Source: Oscillibacter sp.
Lineage (GTDB): Bacteria > Bacillota > Clostridia > Oscillospirales > Oscillospiraceae
DNA: 33,613 nt
NCBI GenBank assembly: GCA_022797935.1
Contig: JAAWLO010000017.1
Coordinates: 1 to 33,613 of the forward strand
Reading direction: 5' to 3'
Shown here: positions 14,690-23,640 of the stretch, in pieces
Layout of the letters: every line of letters begins with the position of its first letter
Position numbering within the stretch: position 1 is the stretch's first letter
Notes under the pieces: generated by a model
Told to the model about the DNA's origin: nothing
Seen by the model: only the letters and a program-made list of their open reading frames with translations
Databases searched by the model: none
Program-made: the position numbers and the translations under genes

Positions 14690-17600
14690 ATGATTTCCTT
14701 GGATATCCAAGCCCTATGGAAGTACTACACCTTAGCGGCGGCGCTTCAGGGACGGAAACGGCCTTCTGAAAAGACGCCCGTCCCCTCCGCTCTGGTACAG
14801 GCGAATTACTCTCTCCTCTGGTTCTTCGCCGAACAACAGGACCCAGGCGGTCTCAATGAATTGACCAGGGCGTTCCTGGGCAGCCCGAACACGGCGCTGT
14901 CCTGGGGGGAACCCCTGTCCGCGGACCAGCTGGACTCCTTTTGGCTGGAGGGCCTCCAGCCCAACGACAGCCAGCGCAGGGCCATTTACACGGCCTTCCG
15001 CAATTCGATTTCCTTCATTCAGGGGCCGCCGGGCACCGGAAAGACGGCCACCATCCTGAATCTGCTTTCCTGTATACTCCATATGGGGAAAAAGGCGGCT
15101 GTGGTTTCCAGCAACAATTCGGCCCTGAACAATATTCAGGATAAAATCAGCGGCTGGAAAGACCCTGCGCCCAATCAGCGCCTCCTTCAGGAGGCCTTTG
15201 TCCGCCTGGGGGGCAAGAGCTACCGGGACGGCTCGCCCAAGGAGGACCCGCCGGTCAGCTTCAACCAGACCCACCCGGACCTCCCTTCCTCCGAGCGGTT
15301 CCAGTGCGCCCGCCTGGACATCTCCAGGGAGGGGCTGGAATGGCTCCATTTTCTGGATGAGGAGCGGGCCGGGGAGTGGAGCCTCACCGTCAGCCGGGAG
15401 GGCCGCCTCACCGCCCAGTCTTTTTTAAACCGCTATCCCATCATTTCCAGCACCGTGCACTCCCTGAAAAACTGCTTTCAGGACGGCGGCACGTACCTTT
15501 ATGACTATGTCATCATGGACGAGTCCTCTCAGACCAACCTGGTTGCCGGCTTGACCGCCATGAGCTGTGCCCGGCATCTGGTATTGGTGGGGGACCAGGA
15601 ACAGCTGCCCCCGGTGGTCAACGCCGGCAGCGCCGGGGAGCTGGAGCTCTTCCGCCAGACGCTGAACCTGGACGTGCCGGAGCAGTACCGCGTTCGGGAG
15701 AACCGGAGCTTTCTGGACCTGTGCCGGGAGGTCTTCCCGGACCCGGCCCTGGATGTGTTCCTGGAGGAGCATTATCGCTGTCATCCCGCCATTATCGGCT
15801 TCTGCGCCCAGGAGATTTACGGAGGCCGCCTCCAGGTCCGCACCCCGGACGACGGCCGGATTCCCATCAAGGTCCTCTGGTTTGAGGGGGACTACTGTGA
15901 AAGCGCGCCGGTGGAAGGGGAGAAGGAGGGGGAGAAGGAGCGGGGGTATTCCAAGCAGAACCTGCGGCAGGCGGCCATTTTTCTGGAAGAGGAGTGGCCC
16001 CGCCTGCGGCAGCGGATGGAGCGGGAGAATTTGACGGCCTGCATCCTCACGCCCTTCCGGGGCCAGCGGGCAATCCTGCGGAAGGCCCTGCAGGAAGACG
16101 CCCCCAACCTGGAGATCAAACAGCTGGAGGCCCAGGGGGATGAGAATGTGATCCCCATGCTGTCCATTACGCCTCCGGTGCAGACCATTCACAAGGCCCA
16201 GGGGCAGGAATTTGATATTGTGTACCTCCTGCCGGTGGAGGACGCCGACTGGGAGTGGCCCTGGTCCCAGCACAGGCGGCTGATCAACGTGGCGGTATCC
16301 CGGGCGAAGCGGGAACTGCGGCTGATTCTCTCCACCGCCCTGATGGACGGGGACGTCCAGCGGGAGCTGACGGGCTATGCCGTCGCGCCCCGGTCAAATC
16401 CACGGCTCACCGGCCAGGAGCGGGCCCAGGGGAAGGAACAGGAACGCTATCTGAAAAAGCTCGTTGCCTACGCCAGGGACCGGCATGCCGCAGCCGGAAG
16501 CTATCCCGCCAGCAGCCACGACTTCGGCTTCCACCGGGCCCGGCGGCGCTCCATCTTTGACCGGGAACCCCTGGTCCGCCAGCTGCTGGGGAAGCAGGCG
16601 GACCTCTGGGCCCCGCAGCTCTGCGTGGAGGACGCGCTGGTCCAGGCCATCTGCACCCTGTGGAACGGGGAGGAGGCGATTTCCCTCCACGTGCTGACGG
16701 AGTGCCTGCTCCAGGACCTGCGGGACGGGGCGGGACAGCCTCCGGACCTGTCGGATGCCAGCGAGGAAATGCGGAGTCTGGTGGAAAACGGCGGGCACTT
16801 TGACTTCCTGGTCTGTTACGAGGGCCAGGTGCTGCTGGCGGTGGAGGCCGACGGGGCCTATCACCGGATGCGGGACGGCGGCCGGGACGCCGTTAAGAAC
16901 GATTTCGTCCGGGAGGTTCTCCACGGCGTCTGCTATGGGGAGGGCGGCGATTTGGACGGCGGCTCCTTCACCTTCCTCCGCCTGCCCGACAATGGCAGAA
17001 CTGTCCAGGAAACCGAACTGTTTCTGGATCTGCTCCGGCGGCGGATTCGGACGCTCTCCAGAGAGCCGGACCGGCCCCTTCCGGAGGGAGCCTGGTTCCT
17101 GCGGGGGAAGAGCCTGAGCGCCATTTTCCAGGAGCGGATGTTTTTCCCGGAGCTGGCCCGGCAGACGGCGGTCCGGCAGGCGGGTCAGCTGCTGACTGCG
17201 CAGGGCTGGATAACCGAACGGAACTACCATAAAGAGCTGTTTCCCTCCTTTGCCCAGAAAGCGGAGCAGAGAGAGGATTATGCCGCCAAAGCGCCCACGG
17301 AAAAGGGCTTCCGGTCCGGCATGTTTCTCTGCTATAACATCAGCAAGAAAGGGACGCCGTATGCCGTCATAGGCTACACGGAGAAAGGGGAGGCCATGCT
17401 CGCCCGGTTTCTGGAGAACGGGGGGAAACCTCCGGCGGCTTTCCAGGGGAACCCGCCCTCAAAGGGGAGTCCGGCGGAAGCCGCGCCTGGGGAGCAGGCC
17501 GTGGTCACGCGGAATACGGCGGTGCGGGACCTGCGGGGAGCCCTGCGGGCGGATATGCCCATTTGCGATCTGGTGTCCGCCATTTTCCTCCAGCTTCAGA

Positions 17601-18472
17601 GCCGCTTCGGCCCTGGGGACGGCGTCCGTCAGGGGCTGTTGGGCGTGGCCGCGTCCATGAACTTTCTGCGGACCGTGGACTATGACACGGAGGACTCTCA
17701 GGCCTACTACCTTCTGCGCTTCCTCTATGGCTACGCCTATGAGTACAAGTGTATGTACCGGGACCTGCTGGCGGCCTGGCGGCCCGGCGGGCCGGTACTC
17801 TCGGCTGTCTCCATTGGCTGCGGCAATCTGGTGGACTACTGGGGCCTCCGGGCAGCGCTGAACCAGGAGGGGCTGCGGGAGCTCCCGGTGGATTACACCG
17901 GCATTGATCTGGCGGACTGGTCGGAACGCCTGCGTATCCAGGCTTCCGCGGGAGACCAGGCCCGTTTTGTCTGCCAGAGCGCGGTGGACTACCTGCAGAA
18001 TCCGGAGAACGAGGCGGCGGAGCTCTATATCATCCCCAAGTCCATCAGCGACTTTGACGGGCAGGAGGCGGAAGACGGGCCGGTTCTGGACGGCATTCGG
18101 AAGGGCCTGACCAATACCCTGCGCCGGAACGGCAGGGAGACAGTCCATCTCCTCATCTCCCTGCGGCGGAAAGGGGAGCGGGAAATTTACCCCAACGACT
18201 GGGCCAAGTGCCTCTCTCTGGTGCGGGCCGTTCAGGCGGCGGGGTACGAGACCCCCCGGCCCCCCACGGAGGAGGGCTTCTTCTCCCAGGCGGAGGAGCG
18301 GATGTACATTCACCTCAAGGACGACAGCTTCTGTTTCCCCATGCACATCCACAGGCTGTTTACGGAGCTGAACAAGGATTATCCTGAGGAAGTCCGGATG
18401 CCGATGCTGAGCACCGGGCATCTGTGCTATCAGATTCTCTCATTCCGCCGGAAGGAGGGGGAAGCGCTATGA
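14690..18472 (+). CDS. SF1 helicase / PD-(D/E)XK-like nuclease / methyltransferase-like fusion
   Basis: 1,260 residues. Residues 85-560 form an Upf1/Dna2-like superfamily 1 helicase: GPPGTGKT (112-119), MDESSQ (276-281), VGDQEQLPP (300-308), HKAQGQEFDIVYL (501-513), NVAVSRAKREL (533-543). Residues about 615-790 resemble the DUF2726 nuclease domain, with FDF at 704-706, EAD at 719-721 and K736. Residues 1036-1160 look like a class I methyltransferase Rossmann fold: SIGCGNL (1041-1047) and D1068-YTGID-1073. The linker around 910-935 is Gly/Pro-rich. GAGAGG abuts the ATG at 14690, so an in-frame TTG at 14699, with nine-base spacing, may be the true start. Its stop overlaps the DUF1848 start (ATGA). 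Helicase-nuclease fusions are common in defence and repair; this use is inferred. Confidence 0.85.
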   Translation: MISLDIQALWKYYTLAAALQGRKRPSEKTPVPSALVQANYSLLWFFAEQQDPGGLNELTRAFLGSPNTALSWGEPLSADQLDSFWLEGLQPNDSQRRAIYTAFRNSISFIQGPPGTGKTATILNLLSCILHMGKKAAVVSSNNSALNNIQDKISGWKDPAPNQRLLQEAFVRLGGKSYRDGSPKEDPPVSFNQTHPDLPSSERFQCARLDISREGLEWLHFLDEERAGEWSLTVSREGRLTAQSFLNRYPIISSTVHSLKNCFQDGGTYLYDYVIMDESSQTNLVAGLTAMSCARHLVLVGDQEQLPPVVNAGSAGELELFRQTLNLDVPEQYRVRENRSFLDLCREVFPDPALDVFLEEHYRCHPAIIGFCAQEIYGGRLQVRTPDDGRIPIKVLWFEGDYCESAPVEGEKEGEKERGYSKQNLRQAAIFLEEEWPRLRQRMERENLTACILTPFRGQRAILRKALQEDAPNLEIKQLEAQGDENVIPMLSITPPVQTIHKAQGQEFDIVYLLPVEDADWEWPWSQHRRLINVAVSRAKRELRLILSTALMDGDVQRELTGYAVAPRSNPRLTGQERAQGKEQERYLKKLVAYARDRHAAAGSYPASSHDFGFHRARRRSIFDREPLVRQLLGKQADLWAPQLCVEDALVQAICTLWNGEEAISLHVLTECLLQDLRDGAGQPPDLSDASEEMRSLVENGGHFDFLVCYEGQVLLAVEADGAYHRMRDGGRDAVKNDFVREVLHGVCYGEGGDLDGGSFTFLRLPDNGRTVQETELFLDLLRRRIRTLSREPDRPLPEGAWFLRGKSLSAIFQERMFFPELARQTAVRQAGQLLTAQGWITERNYHKELFPSFAQKAEQREDYAAKAPTEKGFRSGMFLCYNISKKGTPYAVIGYTEKGEAMLARFLENGGKPPAAFQGNPPSKGSPAEAAPGEQAVVTRNTAVRDLRGALRADMPICDLVSAIFLQLQSRFGPGDGVRQGLLGVAASMNFLRTVDYDTEDSQAYYLLRFLYGYAYEYKCMYRDLLAAWRPGGPVLSAVSIGCGNLVDYWGLRAALNQEGLRELPVDYTGIDLADWSERLRIQASAGDQARFVCQSAVDYLQNPENEAAELYIIPKSISDFDGQEAEDGPVLDGIRKGLTNTLRRNGRETVHLLISLRRKGEREIYPNDWAKCLSLVRAVQAAGYETPRPPTEEGFFSQAEERMYIHLKDDSFCFPMHIHRLFTELNKDYPEEVRMPMLSTGHLCYQILSFRRKEGEAL

Positions 18473-19404
18473 TTCTCAGTGCCAGCCGCCGGACGGACCT
18501 GCCGAATTACTATGCGGAATGGTTTTTCAACCGCATCCGGGAGGGCTTTTTATACGTCCGCAATCCCATGAACGCCCACCAGATCAGCCGGGTGGACCTG
18601 TCGCCAGCGGTGGTGGACTGCATCGTCTTCTGGTCCAAGAACCCCGCGCCGCTCCTGCGCCGTCTGGACAGCCTGCGGGACTACATGTACTATATCCAGT
18701 TCACCCTGGAGGGCTACGGCAGGGATATAGAGCCCCATCTGCCGGATAAGAAGGCGGTGCTGATTCCGGCCTTTCAGGAGCTGTCCCGGCAGCTGGGACC
18801 CCGGCGGATGGTCTGGCGGTATGACCCGATTCTCTTCAATCCCCGCTACACGCCGGACTATCACCTGCGGGCCTTCGAGGAGATTGCCGGGCAGCTGGAG
18901 GGCTTTGCGGACCGGGCGGTCATCAGTTTCGTGGACCTCTACGCCAAGACCCGCCGGGGCACTGCCGGGCTGGATATCCGGGAGCCGGAGAAGGCGGAGC
19001 TGCTGGACTTCGCCGGGCAGCTGGCGGAGACGGCCCGGCGGCATGGCTTCACCCTGGAGTCCTGCGCGGAGGCCATAGACCTGGCCCCGGCGGGGGTGCG
19101 CCACGGCAGCTGCATTGACAAGGCCCTGATTGAGGAGCTTCTGGGCTGCCGTCTCAAGGTGTCCAGGGACAAGACCCAGCGGCCGGAGTGCGGCTGCTTT
19201 GAGAGCATAGACGCAGGCGCCTACAACACCTGCCGGAACGGCTGCAAGTACTGCTACGCCAACTTCAGTCCCCAGCAGGTGGAGCGGAACGCGGGACTCT
19301 ACGACCCGGAATCCCCCATCCTCTGCGGAACCCTGGGCCCGGAGGACGTGGTAACGGAGCGAAGGGTATCCTCCCTCAAGGAAACCCAGATCAGCCTCTT
19401 TTGA
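18469..19404 (+). CDS. DUF1848 family protein with C-terminal CxxxCxxC cluster
   Basis: 311 residues starting MILSASRRTDLPNYYAEWFFNRI, the hallmark start of DUF1848. IVFWSKNPAPLLRRLD (52-67), YYIQFTLEGYGRDIEPHLP (74-92) and RRMVWRYDPILFN (112-124) are further family-like pieces. The C-terminus has C241xC243 and C255xxxC259xxC262 (CRNGCKYCYANF), the spacing of a radical-SAM iron-sulfur site although at the wrong end of the protein. DUF1848 proteins are often annotated as DNA-repair photolyase-like, without proof. GGAGGGG precedes the ATG, which overlaps the helicase stop by four bases, so the two are made together and may act on the same DNA or RNA substrate. Confidence 0.87.
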   Translation: MILSASRRTDLPNYYAEWFFNRIREGFLYVRNPMNAHQISRVDLSPAVVDCIVFWSKNPAPLLRRLDSLRDYMYYIQFTLEGYGRDIEPHLPDKKAVLIPAFQELSRQLGPRRMVWRYDPILFNPRYTPDYHLRAFEEIAGQLEGFADRAVISFVDLYAKTRRGTAGLDIREPEKAELLDFAGQLAETARRHGFTLESCAEAIDLAPAGVRHGSCIDKALIEELLGCRLKVSRDKTQRPECGCFESIDAGAYNTCRNGCKYCYANFSPQQVERNAGLYDPESPILCGTLGPEDVVTERRVSSLKETQISLF

Positions 19405-19407
19405 GAA

Positions 19408-19442
19408 AAACATCCCCGGACAAACTTCGTCCGGGGATGTTT
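19408..19442. terminator. bidirectional terminator between DUF1848 and a convergent gene
   Basis: AAACATCCCCGGAC (19408-19421) pairs perfectly with GTCCGGGGATGTTT (19429-19442) around a 7-base loop. The A-run on its left gives GTTTTTCTC on the minus strand, so it works best for the gene ending at 19471. Confidence 0.87.
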
Positions 19443-19470
19443 GATATAGTCAACTGCGCCGGTTATACGC

Positions 19471-19851
19471 TCAGTCCTCCACGATCCGGCAGGAGACGCC
19501 CCGTTCCCGCAGGGCGGCTTCCATATCGGCAGGCAGGGGCAGTTTGGAGGTTTGATAGCCCTTGTAGTAGACGCGCCGGGCGGAGCCGTTTTTCCGCACG
19601 ACCTTTACGAACAGGCCGTAAGACAGCCTGTGTTCCACCTCCCAGGGGCTGTAGCGCAGCTCCACCCAGTCGATTTCCGCCAGGGGAATGGAAGCGGGAA
19701 GGCCGCAGTTCAGCACCAGACAGCCGTTCTCAAAGAAAAACGCCCCGGCGTTGGAGCGGTTTTTATACCGGCTTCGGAATATCAGAATCGCAGCGGCTGC
19801 GCCAAGAATCAAAAGGAACTGAAGAATCGGAACCACAACATAAAAATCCAT
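19471..19851 (-). CDS. small membrane-anchored protein of unknown function
   Basis: 126 residues. MDFYVVVPILQFLLILGAAAAILIF forms one N-terminal transmembrane helix (about 4-25), followed by a basic RSRYKNRSN stretch that would stay inside the cell, then a beta-rich soluble domain (GAFFFENGCLVLNCGLPASIPLAEIDWVELRYS) reminiscent of small PH-like membrane-anchored domains. Start ATG 19851 lies nine to ten bases after AAAGGA. No family is recognised with confidence. It is divergent from the sortase gene and ends at the shared terminator at 19408. Confidence 0.72.
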   Translation of the reverse strand: MDFYVVVPILQFLLILGAAAAILIFRSRYKNRSNAGAFFFENGCLVLNCGLPASIPLAEIDWVELRYSPWEVEHRLSYGLFVKVVRKNGSARRVYYKGYQTSKLPLPADMEAALRERGVSCRIVED

Positions 19852-19904
19852 TTCAACGCATCCTTTCCGGTCCCGGCTCAAGCCGCCGGAGGCCAAACCC
19901 GCAG

Positions 19905-19933
19905 TAGACTTTTCCGTCTCCGCGCGTTATAAT
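19905..19933 (+). promoter_or_regulatory. promoter of the sortase gene
   Basis: TAGACT (19905-19910), 17-bp spacer, perfect TATAAT (19928-19933), 32 bases before the start codon. Confidence 0.65.
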
Positions 19934-19965
19934 AAAAAAACTATGTTCCCCCAGGAGGTCCCGCC

Positions 19966-20790
19966 ATGAATATCCTGAAAATACACCTCAGCCGCCGGAC
20001 CGTCTGCGTGGCGGTGCTGCTGGTGGTGTTCTGCTTCTCCGCCGCCATGCTGGCCCGGGATCTGTATACCGCCCGCCGGGAGGCCGCCGCCTTCGAGGCG
20101 CTGGCCCGGCAGGTCGAGGCGGATTCTGCCGGAGAATCCCGGGAAAGCGGCTCTGCGGCCCGGTTTGTACCTCCGGAGCAGGAGGAGCGTTCCCCTTACG
20201 AGGCGATTTACCAGCTGAACCCGGACTTTTTTGCCTGGGTGAGCATCCCGGACACGAAGCTGAATTATCCGGTCATGTACAGTCCGGAGGAGCCGGAGCG
20301 CTACCTCCACCGGGCCTTCGACGGCAGCTATTCCGCCAGCGGCGTCCCCTTTCTGGACGGGGCCTGCTTTCCGGGCTGCGGGAACTATCTCCTCTACGGC
20401 CATAATATGAAGAACGGGACCATGTTTGCCCCGCTGCTCTCCTACGCCAAGGAGGACTTCTGGCGGGAACACCCCGTCATCCGCCTGGGCGGCCTGGAGG
20501 GTGTGGCGGAATACGAAGTCGTTGCCGCCTTCTACAGCCGCCTCTATTCTGTGGAAGACACAGGAGTATTCCGCTATTACACGGCCACGGACCTGCGGGA
20601 GGAGACGGATTTCCAGGCCTACCTGGACCAGGTCGCCCGGGCGGCGCTGTATGACACCGGCGTCACGGCCTCCTGGGGCGACCAGCTGCTGACGCTCTCC
20701 ACATGCAGCTACCACACCCGGAACGGACGCTTTGTCGTGGTAGCCCGCCTGCAGGGAGAGGAGACCGAAGGCCTCCCGGCGGTCCCCTGA
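19966..20790 (+). CDS. srtB: class B sortase
   Basis: 274 residues. One N-terminal signal anchor (about 11-30, VCVAVLLVVFCFSAAML), a charged linker, then the sortase barrel: FAWVSIPDTKLNYPVM (89-104), YGHNM with catalytic His146, TLSTCSY with catalytic Cys247, and NGRFVVVARL with Arg256. The class B features are the WVSIPDTKLNYPV opening and the long inserted helix region before the Cys. The enzyme sits outside the membrane and joins surface proteins to peptidoglycan. No protein with a sorting motif is in the window, so its substrate is elsewhere. ATG 19966 follows AGGAGG. The gene converges on gluQ with a single base between the stops. Confidence 0.93.
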   Translation: MNILKIHLSRRTVCVAVLLVVFCFSAAMLARDLYTARREAAAFEALARQVEADSAGESRESGSAARFVPPEQEERSPYEAIYQLNPDFFAWVSIPDTKLNYPVMYSPEEPERYLHRAFDGSYSASGVPFLDGACFPGCGNYLLYGHNMKNGTMFAPLLSYAKEDFWREHPVIRLGGLEGVAEYEVVAAFYSRLYSVEDTGVFRYYTATDLREETDFQAYLDQVARAALYDTGVTASWGDQLLTLSTCSYHTRNGRFVVVARLQGEETEGLPAVP

Positions 20791-20791
20791 C

Positions 20792-21721
20792 TCAGAGGAG
20801 GCCCTCCGGCAGAAGCACGTCCTCCCGGGGCACCCGGTCCCAGGAGAAGTCCGCCGTCAGGCTGGCGGCTGTGCGGGGCTCCGGACGGGGCTGAAGGCCC
20901 GCCAGATAGGCCAGGGCCCCCACCACCTCCTCCGGCGATTTCCGCTGCCGCAGCTGAACAAGGCTCAGCCCGCCCCGCCGCTTGGCCAGGCGGGCTCCTT
21001 TGCTGTCCAGCAGCATGGGGATGTGGACGTACCGGGGCTCCGGAAGGCCGAAGAGCCGCTGGACGTAGAGCTGGGGCGGCGTGGACAGCAGCAGGTCCCG
21101 GGAGCGCACCACCTCCGTGACCCCCATCAGGGCGTCGTCCAGGGCGGCGATAAACTGATAGCAGTACACCCCGTCCGCCCGGCGGATGGGGAAGTCCCCC
21201 CACTCCCAGGCCAGATTCAGGCGCACGGGGCCCTGGAGGCCGTCGGCAAAGGCGATTTCGGTGTCCAGCGCCTCCAGCCGCCAGGCGGGAGCGCGGTTTT
21301 TTTGTGCCCGTTCCGCCTCCGTCAGGTTCCGGCAGATACCGGGGTAGATGGCGTGTCCGTCCCCGGCGTGGGGAGCGGAGGCCAGCTTCAGGTCGGCCCG
21401 GGAGCAGTAGCAGGGATAGGCGAGCTTCCGCTTCTTCAGCTCCTCCAGACAGCGGTCGTAGACCGCCGTGCGGGCGGACTGAAACCAGGCGGGGACAGGG
21501 ACGCCGTCCTCCGGTCCCTGGTCCCAGTCCAGGCCCAGCCAGCGCAGGTCCTCCAGGGTCTGCCCTATGGAGCCGGGAACCGTGCGGGGCTGGTCGGCGT
21601 CCTCCATGCGCAGGACCACCTGTCCCCCCTGCCGCCGGGCGGAGAGCCACGCCAGCAGATAGCAGAAGGCGTTGCCCAGATGGACGTCCCCACTGGGAGT
21701 GGGGGCGAAGCGGCCGGTCAT
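20792..21721 (-). CDS. gluQ: glutamyl-queuosine tRNA(Asp) synthetase
   Basis: 309 residues, a truncated glutamyl-tRNA synthetase: it has the catalytic domain only and no anticodon-binding domain. RFAPTPSGDVHLGNA holds the HIGH-like HLGN (14-17); MEDADQPR matches the glutamate site; AYPCYCSRADLK, with a later YPGICRN, forms the Cys/Cys/Tyr/Cys zinc site of GluQ-RS; RLAKRRGG is the KMSKS-like loop. It attaches glutamate to queuosine at position 34 of tRNA(Asp). Start ATG 21721 lies one base after the gltX stop, so both synthetases come from one transcript. Confidence 0.9.
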   Translation of the reverse strand: MTGRFAPTPSGDVHLGNAFCYLLAWLSARRQGGQVVLRMEDADQPRTVPGSIGQTLEDLRWLGLDWDQGPEDGVPVPAWFQSARTAVYDRCLEELKKRKLAYPCYCSRADLKLASAPHAGDGHAIYPGICRNLTEAERAQKNRAPAWRLEALDTEIAFADGLQGPVRLNLAWEWGDFPIRRADGVYCYQFIAALDDALMGVTEVVRSRDLLLSTPPQLYVQRLFGLPEPRYVHIPMLLDSKGARLAKRRGGLSLVQLRQRKSPEEVVGALAYLAGLQPRPEPRTAASLTADFSWDRVPREDVLLPEGLL

Positions 21722-21722
21722 C

Positions 21723-23381
21723 TCACGCCAGCCTCTGGAGGAAGGCCTCCACCCGGCGGCGGGCCTCCTCCTCGCCCAGGACGTGGATGACGGCGTGGAG
21801 GTCCGGGGTGTTCAGCCGTCCGGTGACGGCGAAGCGAATAAAGGAGGATACGTCGGCAATGGAGCCGTTATAGTCCTCGGGGTGCTTCTTGTAGGGGCCC
21901 ATTTTTACCGCGTACTGGTACTTGGAAGCGATTTCCCGGACCTTGCCGAACCAGGCGTTGGAATCGTCGGCGTAGTCGAAGGTCTCCAGATAGTCCCCCA
22001 GCAGCTTGGGAATGAATGCCCTGTGGGCGTCAAAGCTCTCCGGCAGAGGCTCGCTGCCGGGGCGGTATTCCTGGTCGTAGAGGTAGGGGTACAGCTCCAG
22101 CAGGTCGGACCACCGGGCCACGTCCAGGCGGCTGTCGTGCCAGACGGGGATGGAGCGCAGATAGGTCTCGGGATGGGCCTCAATAAAGGCGGAGAGCTTG
22201 GGGGCGTAAGTTTTGGCCCAGGCGCGGCTGAGGTCGAAGACCTCCTGGCAGCTGAGGTGGGCAATCCGCTTGCGGGCAATGTTGTTCAGTTTGTCGAAGT
22301 CGAAGAGGGCCCCGGCCACGCCGGTCTTGGTCAGGTCCAGGGGGAAGTCGAAGATGGAGGCGTCCATGTGCTCCTCCCGCCAGGGCTCGTAGGCGGCGCT
22401 GCTGATGTTCAGCAGATAGTCCAGCACGGCCTGGATGGGATACCCGGCCTCCTCGTAATAGCGGACCCGGGCCTCAGGGTCCTTGCGCTTGCTGAGCTTC
22501 CGGCGGGATACACCGCCCTCGTGCTCCTCCAGCTTCATAATGGGGCTGAGGTGGGCGTAATGGGGCACGGGGAAGCCCAGCATCTCAAACATCTCCACAT
22601 GGAGGGGGATGGAGGCGATCCACTCGTCGGCCCGGATGACGTCGGTGGTGCGCATGAGGTGGTCGTCCACCACGTGGGCAAAGTGGTAGGTGGGCAGGCC
22701 GTCGCTCTTGAGGATGACGGCGTCCAGGATGTTTTCCTGCATGGAGATATCGCCCCGGATGATGTCGTGGTAGACCCGGCTGGTTCCCTCCGTGCCGCGG
22801 CTCTTCATGCGGATGACACAGCGCTGGCCCTGGTCCAGCTTTTCCAGCACGGCGGCCTCGTCCAGGTCCCGGCAGCGGGCCCACTTGCCGAAATAGCCCT
22901 TCTGGAGGGCGTTTTCCGCCTCCTGGCGGTCCCGGAGGGCGGTCAGCTCCTCTTCGGTGCAGAAGCAGGGGTAGGCCAGGTCCTGTTCCACCAGATGCTT
23001 GGCGAAGGCCTGGTAAATCTCCCGCCGGTGAGACTGGCGGTAGGGCCCGTAGGCCCCCTTGTCGGAGGTCTCGCCGGAGGCGCCCTCGTCGAAATGGATA
23101 TCGAAGGCGTCCAGGGTCTGGATGATTTCGGTGACGCCGTTTTCCAGCTGGCGCTTCTGGTCCGTGTCCTCAATGCGGAGGAGGAACGCGCCCTGCTCTC
23201 CCGCGCCCTTGGCGAAGAGGCTGTTCACCAAGGCGGTGTAAAGTCCTCCAATGTGCATGAAGCCCGTGGGGCTGGGGGCGAAGCGGACGCAGACGCCCTC
23301 CCGGGGGGGATAGAGGGTCTCGTAGTCCTGATCGGTTTTGGTAATATGGGGAAACAGTTTTTCCGCAACGGCCTTGCTCAT
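21723..23381 (-). CDS. gltX: glutamyl-tRNA synthetase
   Basis: 552 residues, class I. RFAPSPTGFMHIGGLYTAL has the HIGH-type signature at 43-46, IEDTDQKR follows, and KLSKRKDP (295-302) is the KMSKS-type loop. The C-terminal helical region is that of the anticodon-binding part. It charges tRNA(Glu), and possibly tRNA(Gln) if a GatCAB route exists. It is longer than the usual 480-500 residues, mostly because of an N-terminal extension of about 30 residues before the first strand. ATG 23381 follows AAGGAGG. A TTGCGT-17-TACACT promoter lies just upstream. Confidence 0.93.
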   Translation of the reverse strand: MSKAVAEKLFPHITKTDQDYETLYPPREGVCVRFAPSPTGFMHIGGLYTALVNSLFAKGAGEQGAFLLRIEDTDQKRQLENGVTEIIQTLDAFDIHFDEGASGETSDKGAYGPYRQSHRREIYQAFAKHLVEQDLAYPCFCTEEELTALRDRQEAENALQKGYFGKWARCRDLDEAAVLEKLDQGQRCVIRMKSRGTEGTSRVYHDIIRGDISMQENILDAVILKSDGLPTYHFAHVVDDHLMRTTDVIRADEWIASIPLHVEMFEMLGFPVPHYAHLSPIMKLEEHEGGVSRRKLSKRKDPEARVRYYEEAGYPIQAVLDYLLNISSAAYEPWREEHMDASIFDFPLDLTKTGVAGALFDFDKLNNIARKRIAHLSCQEVFDLSRAWAKTYAPKLSAFIEAHPETYLRSIPVWHDSRLDVARWSDLLELYPYLYDQEYRPGSEPLPESFDAHRAFIPKLLGDYLETFDYADDSNAWFGKVREIASKYQYAVKMGPYKKHPEDYNGSIADVSSFIRFAVTGRLNTPDLHAVIHVLGEEEARRRVEAFLQRLA

Positions 23382-23419
23382 ATGCGGTACCTCCTTCTGT
23401 TCTGAGAAAATCCGGAATC

Positions 23420-23448
23420 AGTGTAACACACCCGGCGGGAAAACGCAA
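23420..23448 (-). promoter_or_regulatory. promoter of gltX-gluQ
   Basis: On the minus strand TTGCGT (23443-23448), 17-bp spacer, TACACT (23420-23425) with an extended TG motif. It is 39 bases before the gltX start, leaving no room for a T-box leader. Confidence 0.6.
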
Positions 23449-23510
23449 CCGGGGAGAAGGCGCTCCCCGGAGGTCTTTTGCGGGGGAGCGGGACGCCGCA
23501 GAAAACGATT

Positions 23511-23542
23511 GCGCCGCCCGCCGGAATTCCGGCGGGCGGCGC
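23511..23542 (-). terminator. perfect 32-bp palindrome, probable terminator of the XRE gene
   Basis: GCGCCGCCCGCCGGAA is followed directly by its exact inverse (23511-23542). On the minus strand AATCGTTTTC follows. A second hairpin, CCGGGGAG/CTCCCCGG (23449-23470), lies between it and the gltX promoter. Confidence 0.6.
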
Positions 23543-23640
23543 GTCATGATACATACATGGCTGATGTCCCTGCGGGTGCAAGAGAGCAAACAGGACCTCC
23601 GTACCGGCGCGCCCGCAGAAGGCAGGACGCCGGAGGCGGT

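Noticed and set aside
21672-23405. A 577-codon plus-strand frame opposite gltX
   Set aside because: Complementary shadow; gltX has full class I synthetase motifs on the other strand.
23382-23640. T-box or attenuator leader for gltX
   Set aside because: The hairpins lie upstream of the likely gltX promoter (23420-23448) and the T-box motif AGGGTGG is absent; they better serve as terminators of the XRE gene.
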